Below are positions 59,347 through 64,000 of a stretch of DNA of 64,000 nt, piece after piece. The notes under the pieces are model-generated. The model did not search any database and was not told where the DNA came from. It saw nothing but the letters and a program-made list of their open reading frames with translations. Within the stretch, counting starts at the first letter, position 1, and each line of letters starts with the position of its first letter. The DNA is taken from assembly GCF_009856865.1 (NCBI RefSeq), contig NZ_WVUD01000025.1, positions 1 through 64,000 on the forward strand, in the 5' to 3' direction. The translations under genes were made by a program, and so were the position numbers. The DNA is from Solidesulfovibrio aerotolerans. Its GTDB lineage: Bacteria > Desulfobacterota > Desulfovibrionia > Desulfovibrionales > Desulfovibrionaceae.

Positions 59347-60489
59347 ATGGAATTGTATAGCGCTCTTGCCCTGGGGCTCCTCGTTGCGGCCGCCCTTGGG
59401 TTGGTGGGTGTAAACAGTCGGCGGCGCCGCAACCGGGCCGCAATGGCGGCGGCGGACCGCGTGAACCGGCCGGCCCAGGCGGCCGGCCCGACATCCCGGG
59501 GGAGCCAGAGCGTTTCCCCATCAGCGCCACCCCCCCGGCCCGGCGAGGCCGAAGCCGTGCTGGAACGCCTGGGGGCCGGCCTGGAACGGCTCTACAGCGA
59601 ACCCGACGCGGCCGGGGAAACCGGCCGGCTGTTTACCACCCACGGGCCGGCACTCCCGCCCCAGGTGGCCAAGGCCGCCCAGGGCGTGGGCGGCGACGCC
59701 ACAGCCGGGACACTCATTGCCCGCCTCAGCGATCCCCAGATCAACCTGACCGTGGTGGCCGGGATGATCGCCGCCAATCCGCTGCTCTCCGGCAATGTCC
59801 TTAAAATCGCCAACAGTCCGTTTTTCGGCCTGCGCGCCGCCATCGCCGACGTGGGGCAAGCCATCGGCATCATTGGCCTTGGCAATGTGCGCACCCTGCT
59901 TTTCACCGAACTGCTGGAAAACGCCGCCGCCCAGAGCGGCCTGGACAAAACGGCCCGCACGGCCTTGTGGGGCCATATGGCCAAGACAGCGGTGCTGGCC
60001 CGGCGCATCGCCCCGGCCATTGCCGGCCTGGACCCCGGGGTGGCCTACACCGCCGGTCTGCTCCACGACATTGGCCTGCTGGCCCTGCCCGCCCTGCCGG
60101 TCGGTCAAGCGCCTGTCGATGTCTGGAATCCGGCCGGCGAAACAGCCGCCTACGGCACCCATCACGGAACGGCCGGGGCAGCGGTTTGCACCGGCTTCGC
60201 CCTGCCGGCGCATCTGGTCCAGGCGGTCGGCCTGCACCATGCCCCGGCCTTTGCCGAGATGGAGGATCTGGAAGCCGAAACCACCGGCATCCGTCTGGCC
60301 CTGGCCGTGGGGCTGGCCGACGCCCTGACCCAGGTCCTGGACGGCCGCGATCCGGCCACCATCCTGCCCCTGCGCCATTCCTACCGGTTCCTGGTCAACG
60401 AGCCGATCCTGGCCGAGGTGCTGGCTGATCCGGCCCTGCTGGGCGAAGTGTCCCGGACCATGGCCCTTTTGGCCGCGACCCGGGGGTAG
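59347..60489 (+). CDS. Membrane-anchored HDOD domain protein
   Basis: 380 residues from ATG 59347; a TTG at 59326 is possible and neither has a clear Shine-Dalgarno. One N-terminal membrane segment (YSALALGLLVAAALGLVGV), a low-complexity linker to about 75, then an HDOD domain (about 125-330): VAGMIAANPLLSGNVLKIANSPFFG and VAYTAGLLHDIGLLALPALP (in part). The second HDOD protein of the window, not adjacent to any kinase. Likely signalling. Followed by a long 3'-end repeat. Confidence 0.82.
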   Translation: MELYSALALGLLVAAALGLVGVNSRRRRNRAAMAAADRVNRPAQAAGPTSRGSQSVSPSAPPPRPGEAEAVLERLGAGLERLYSEPDAAGETGRLFTTHGPALPPQVAKAAQGVGGDATAGTLIARLSDPQINLTVVAGMIAANPLLSGNVLKIANSPFFGLRAAIADVGQAIGIIGLGNVRTLLFTELLENAAAQSGLDKTARTALWGHMAKTAVLARRIAPAIAGLDPGVAYTAGLLHDIGLLALPALPVGQAPVDVWNPAGETAAYGTHHGTAGAAVCTGFALPAHLVQAVGLHHAPAFAEMEDLEAETTGIRLALAVGLADALTQVLDGRDPATILPLRHSYRFLVNEPILAEVLADPALLGEVSRTMALLAATRG

Positions 60490-60500
60490 GACGTGTGTGA

Positions 60501-60656
60501 AGAGAAGGCAGAAGCCAGAAGGCAGAAGAGGCCTCCGGCGGCCAAAGGGCTGAGCCCTTTGGAATCCCACTTGAAGGCAAGGGGTTAAGGGGGGACGGCG
60601 CGGCTGCGATGGTGGGTGGGATCAAAATGCTCTTCCGTCGGGCGGGCAACGCTTGA
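60501..60656 (+). repeat. 3'-end box-palindrome element, copy 6 (long form)
   Basis: Purine lead 60501-60530 with AGAAGGCAGAAG in tandem, box 60531-60543, palindrome 60542-60562, then AAGGGGTTAAGGGGG and about 80 bases closely matching 10593-10720. It follows the HDOD gene stop by 11 bases. Confidence 0.8.
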
Positions 60657-60697
60657 CGGGAACCACTGTTGCTCCACCGGCCGCGACGCCGGGGCGC

Positions 60698-60728
60698 AAA
60701 AAAGCGCGACCGGCCAAGCCGGTCGCGC
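60698..60728 (-). terminator. Intrinsic terminator of the phytase-like gene
   Basis: A perfect 11-bp stem (60704-60714/60718-60728), loop of 3, followed on the minus strand by T6 (60703-60698). It is 30 bases after the stop codon. Confidence 0.92.
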
Positions 60729-60758
60729 CGTGTCGGCAAAACTGGGACTCAGGGCAGG

Positions 60759-62147
60759 CTACTTGAGGGCTTGCGGCAGGGTGACAACCCACAGTTCGGT
60801 CTTTTCACCCGAAGGGACGATGGCAAACGTGGTCGGGACAGGCTTGCCGTCGTAGCCGGCCTGCCCGTCCGGGGCCAGGGTGTAGTCGGTGGGATCGGTC
60901 ACCGGCTTGCCGTCCTTGTCAGTGGCCGGGTTGACCACCGTGCCGGCCAGGCCGAAATCGTTGTCCGAGGCAACGACGAGCGTCTTGCCATCGGGAAGCA
61001 GGGCCAGCCCTTCGGCCTTTTCCGCTTTCCAGCCCAGATCGCGCAGATCAAACAGCCGGGTCTTGGCCGCCGGCACAACACCAAGGGCCTCCAAAGCGGC
61101 CAGATCGGCCAGGGTTTCCAGGGGCTGGCCGTCCGGGGCGGTCTTGCCGGAAAGGTCCGTGGCCTTGGTCAGATCCACGGTGTAGACGACGTTGCGCATA
61201 ACCTTGTCCGCGCCTTTGGCCTGCTCCACGGTGACGAACTTGCCCGGGGCAATGGCCGTCAGGTCGCCGAGTTTGGCATCGCCGCTTTTCTTATAAACTG
61301 CCACATCGTGGGGATAGGCGAACATGCGGGTGGCCCCTGTGGCCGGATCAAGCTCCAGGAGACGCAGGAACGGCGCTTTGGAGGCCTTGACCTTGCCGTC
61401 CACGTCCAGGATCGACTGCATGGCGGCATAGACCTTGCCGTCCGGGGCCACAGCCACGCCCTCAAAGCCCCGGTTGGGCTGGCGCTTGGCCAGGATGTCA
61501 GGCAGCCCCTGGCCCGGGGCGTATTTTTTGAGGATCTTGCCGGTGGCCGCTTCCACTTTGACCAAAAACGGGCCGTATTCGTCGCACAGCCACAGATTGC
61601 CGTCTGTGGGGTCCACGGCAATGCCTTCGGGGTCCAGGCCGTTTGCATCGGTGGGAAGGACTGCCAGATCAGACCCCAGACCGGTTTCGCCGGTGGAGCC
61701 GACGGCCCCGGCCGGCAGGGGGCGGCCGGAAACGGGCGTGCCGTCGGTATTGGACAGGGGGGTGACGGCAAGGACTTCCACCACGTCGCCCTTTAAACGC
61801 AGCTTGGCCAGGGACGGGACATAGTTCGGGGCCGGGAAGAATTTGGCGGCAACGGCCTTGGCCCCGGGAGCGGGCAGAAAACCCGGACCATCGGCGTTGG
61901 GTCCCCGGTCGCCCACGGCGTAGAGCAGAAGCGATCCGTCGGCGTCGCGGCCGGCATAGGCCACGCCGGAACCGAGTCCCAGAGGAAAGCCGTCGGGAAA
62001 AGCGGCGGCCAAAGCGGCCGGCGCCGGGATGTTGGCGGATTTGGGGGCTTCAATGACGTACTTTTTGACCGTCGGGGCCTCGGCCGCCGACGCCGGGGCG
62101 GCAGCCAGGAAAACGGCCAGGGCGGCCGGAGCGAAACGTCTGGTCAT
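60759..62147 (-). CDS. Phytase-like esterase domain protein, exported
   Basis: 462 residues; ATG 62147 follows AAGGAG. Signal peptide to about residue 22 (AALAVFLAAAPASAA). The mature chain matches the 'esterase-like activity of phytase' family: GSGVAYAGRDADGSLLLYAVGDRGPN (in part), DPEGIAVDPTDGNLWLCDEYGPFLVKV, FEGVAVAPDGKVYA, EKAEGLALLPDGKTLVVASDND, all short pieces of a beta-propeller. Probably binds calcium and hydrolyses phosphoesters, but activity in this family is not settled. It lies after the unknown membrane gene on the same strand. Confidence 0.82.
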   Translation of the reverse strand: MTRRFAPAALAVFLAAAPASAAEAPTVKKYVIEAPKSANIPAPAALAAAFPDGFPLGLGSGVAYAGRDADGSLLLYAVGDRGPNADGPGFLPAPGAKAVAAKFFPAPNYVPSLAKLRLKGDVVEVLAVTPLSNTDGTPVSGRPLPAGAVGSTGETGLGSDLAVLPTDANGLDPEGIAVDPTDGNLWLCDEYGPFLVKVEAATGKILKKYAPGQGLPDILAKRQPNRGFEGVAVAPDGKVYAAMQSILDVDGKVKASKAPFLRLLELDPATGATRMFAYPHDVAVYKKSGDAKLGDLTAIAPGKFVTVEQAKGADKVMRNVVYTVDLTKATDLSGKTAPDGQPLETLADLAALEALGVVPAAKTRLFDLRDLGWKAEKAEGLALLPDGKTLVVASDNDFGLAGTVVNPATDKDGKPVTDPTDYTLAPDGQAGYDGKPVPTTFAIVPSGEKTELWVVTLPQALK

Positions 62148-62213
62148 GCGATTACTCCTTGCAGTTTGTGCAGGCTTCTCGCATGGCCGGGTGACGCCCC
62201 GGTTATGGCGGCG

Positions 62214-63176
62214 TCACGGAAGCGTCACGGGCAGCAGGCTCGCACCCAGGCCCGGGGCAAGCAGGCCGGCCAGGGCGGCGCACAGGCCGGTAAGCGCCAT
62301 GAGCGAACCGAAAAAGGCCGCCGCCAGCAGCAGCTTATGGCGCAGGGCATTTTCCTGGGGCATGATAAAGCCCAGACAGGCCAGGGTGAGCAAAAGGCCC
62401 GAGCCGTAGAGTCCCAGCGCCACGGACAGGATCGTAGTCAGCTCTCCGGCCAGGGGCATAAGCCCGAGCCCAAGCCAGACCAGGACCGGCAAAGACAGGA
62501 CATGGCCCACAAATCCGACTCGGGCCGACAGGCGCATGGTGAAATTATAATAGTCGCGGCCAAAGTCGTCCCGGTCGCGCCGCCACACCAGCCACGCGCC
62601 GGTAAACGTCCCGGCCAGACCGATGGACAACAGCAGCCCCAGAACCAGCATGGGCCAGTAGATCGAATTGCCGGGCGGCAGCGGGAAGGCCAGCCCGACC
62701 TCCGGGGGCAGGCCCAGGGCCATCGGCCGGGCCGCCGCCAGTCCGATGGCGAAAGCCAGCCAGAGCAGCAGCGTGGCGCAAAGGCCGATGAGGCCGTGCA
62801 GGGACTTTTGGGTTTTCAGGCGCTGCCACGAGCCGCGATAGGTCAAAAAGGCCGCCACGCCGGCCAGAATCGACCCGGCCACAGCGGCCAAAGGCAACGG
62901 CAGGCCCAGATAGTACGGCGCTTTGGCCGGAGCCAAAAAGGCCAGGCCGGCAAGTGCCGCCGCCAGGACCAAAAACGCCCACAAACCGCCAAGCAGGGCA
63001 AAGGTGGCTGCCTGCTGGCCGAACTTGTCAATAAAGATTTTGAGCCGTTTGACTTTGCTTAAGCCCAAAAGCGACGTGAGCAGGGGGATGCCGGCCCCGG
63101 CCAGGGCCAGACCCAGGTGCACGGCAAATAAAACCATGGCCGTCCAGAAGACGGCGGCGCGGACAGCCTCGGGCAT
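62214..63176 (-). CDS. Multi-spanning membrane protein of unknown function
   Basis: 320 residues with about eight hydrophobic segments of helix length. ATG 63176 has AAAGGAGAA 10 bases upstream. A charged loop after the first helix (LSKVKRLKIFIDKFGQQA) and another near 195-215 (WRRDRDDFGRDYYNFTMR) are the most distinctive parts. I do not recognise the family; a distant relation to quinol-oxidase-type membrane subunits came to mind but I see no haem ligands to support it. It may form one unit with the phytase-like gene. Confidence 0.65.
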   Translation of the reverse strand: MPEAVRAAVFWTAMVLFAVHLGLALAGAGIPLLTSLLGLSKVKRLKIFIDKFGQQAATFALLGGLWAFLVLAAALAGLAFLAPAKAPYYLGLPLPLAAVAGSILAGVAAFLTYRGSWQRLKTQKSLHGLIGLCATLLLWLAFAIGLAAARPMALGLPPEVGLAFPLPPGNSIYWPMLVLGLLLSIGLAGTFTGAWLVWRRDRDDFGRDYYNFTMRLSARVGFVGHVLSLPVLVWLGLGLMPLAGELTTILSVALGLYGSGLLLTLACLGFIMPQENALRHKLLLAAAFFGSLMALTGLCAALAGLLAPGLGASLLPVTLP

Positions 63177-63404
63177 GGGGAGCGTTCTCCTTTCGGCCAG
63201 TTGATTCGGTAGGGGTGTCGCGGCACGACGCCGTTGCCTGCGAAACCAGCGTTGCAGTTGGCTTTTGCCCTAATTTGCCAGGGGATGCAACAGAACCGGC
63301 AGGACACGGCCGGGTGTTGCAAGAATCGTCTTGCGAAAAGCGGCCCTGTGCCGTAATTGCTGGTGGAACGTGAAAGGATTGGCAACCTTACAAGCGACAC
63401 AGCC

Positions 63405-64000
63405 ATGACACGCCCAAAACTGGCTTTGGGGGCTTTGGCCCTTGGCCTGACCGGCCTGCTTGCCGCCTGCGGGCCGGGCAATACGCTTGCCGTGGGCAAG
63501 GGCAGCGAGGATTTTCGCTTAAAAACCGTGGAAGCCAATCTGCAAAAAGTCCAGGAAGACATCAAAACCCTGGCCAACCACCAACAGCAAAATGACGGCC
63601 GGCTGGTCGAAGTGCATAAAAAACTGGCCGAACTCGTCTCAACCCTGGAAGCCCAAGGCGTCAAAGTGCCGGCGGGTGCCTCCAAGGGCAGCGCGCTCGG
63701 CGTGGGTTTTGCCAATCCCGAAGCCGCTGTCGCCCCGGCGGCACCAGCCGCCACACCGGCCGCACCAGCCGTAGCCGCACCCTCCCCAGGGGACAACCGC
63801 GAGGCCGGCCCAACGCCGCCGGCCGCTGCCCCGACCGGACGCGTGACCGGCCCCGCGCCCGGGATGCCGGGCGGCCTGCCGCCGGCCCCCATGCCCCACG
63901 GGGCAGCCAGACTGTCCCAGCCCCCGGCAGCCGAACCCCGCTCCCGCCAGCCCATGGGCCGGGTCGGGCCGGCCGAAAGCCCGGTTCCGGCCACCCCCGA
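63405..64000 (+). CDS. Lipoprotein with coiled coil, cut by window end
   Basis: At least 198 residues; the frame is open to the last base. ATG 63405 opens a lipoprotein signal with box LLAAC (Cys near residue 22). Residues about 37-90 form a probable coiled coil (RLKTVEANLQKVQEDIKTLA, NDGRLVEVHKKLAELV). The rest is Ala/Pro-rich. Function unknown. It is divergent from the membrane protein gene; 228 bases separate them. Confidence 0.72.
   Translation, partial: MTRPKLALGALALGLTGLLAACGPGNTLAVGKGSEDFRLKTVEANLQKVQEDIKTLANHQQQNDGRLVEVHKKLAELVSTLEAQGVKVPAGASKGSALGVGFANPEAAVAPAAPAATPAAPAVAAPSPGDNREAGPTPPAAAPTGRVTGPAPGMPGGLPPAPMPHGAARLSQPPAAEPRSRQPMGRVGPAESPVPATP

Overview
The window is high-GC DNA with densely packed, mostly co-directional genes and strong Shine-Dalgarno sites (GGAGG type). 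Gene content (Gram-negative Tol-Pal system, sigma-54 enhancer-binding regulator, HDOD proteins, STAS/anti-sigma pair, DUF1786, AddAB instead of RecBCD, flagellar genes with sigma-54-like promoters) suggests a Desulfovibrio-like member of the Desulfobacterota, perhaps close to Solidesulfovibrio. That assignment is inference from gene content and style; no rRNA or other taxonomic marker lies here.

Layout. 1-2.1 kb: Gly-rich secreted protein, DUF2092 protein and a methyltransferase-like protein. 2.1-7.7 kb (minus): a Tol-Pal cluster read sirtuin > tolQ > tolR > tolA > tolB > pal. 7.8-12.8 kb: small exported proteins, a YitT-type membrane protein, and an exported tandem carboxymuconolactone-decarboxylase-like protein divergent from a LysR regulator with palindromic operators between them. 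13-18 kb (minus): DUF1786 protein, a four-CBS/PAS/histidine kinase/receiver hybrid, and a BioD-like/DRTGG protein. 18.2 kb: rnc. 19.3-24.9 kb (minus): fliK-like > flgD > flgE, then flagellin, both units with sigma-54-like promoters. 25-30.5 kb (minus): five overlapping genes, RsbW-like kinase > STAS antagonist > three glycosyltransferase-type proteins. 30.7-34.7 kb: sigma-54 response regulator, HDOD protein and a degenerate membrane kinase. 34.8-39.6 kb: small or unknown proteins, a truncated LUD protein, phosphatase, FliL-like protein, MFS transporter. 39.6-40.8 kb: a phage-CI-like S24 repressor (probably leaderless mRNA) divergent from a FlgM-like anti-sigma gene with a near-consensus sigma-28 promoter. 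40.9-48 kb: RluA-type pseudouridine synthase and addAB. 48.2-50.4 kb: ilvBN preceded by a complete transcription-attenuation leader. 50.6-54 kb: sensor kinase, ABM monooxygenase, GapN-like dehydrogenase. 54-59 kb: tetR with an RND adaptor and pump. 59.3-64 kb: HDOD protein, phytase-like esterase, an unknown membrane protein, and a lipoprotein cut by the window end.

Motility is a recurring theme: hook and filament genes, glycosyltransferases just upstream of them, a FliL-like protein, a FlgM-like anti-sigma factor, and regulators able to drive sigma-54 promoters. The most unusual non-coding feature is a dispersed element made of a GCCTCCGGCGGCC box followed by a strong palindrome, usually led by a purine tract. 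It lies just after gene 3' ends, always in gene orientation, and in one case supplies the last codons of a protein. I found no CRISPR array, insertion sequence, tRNA or rRNA.
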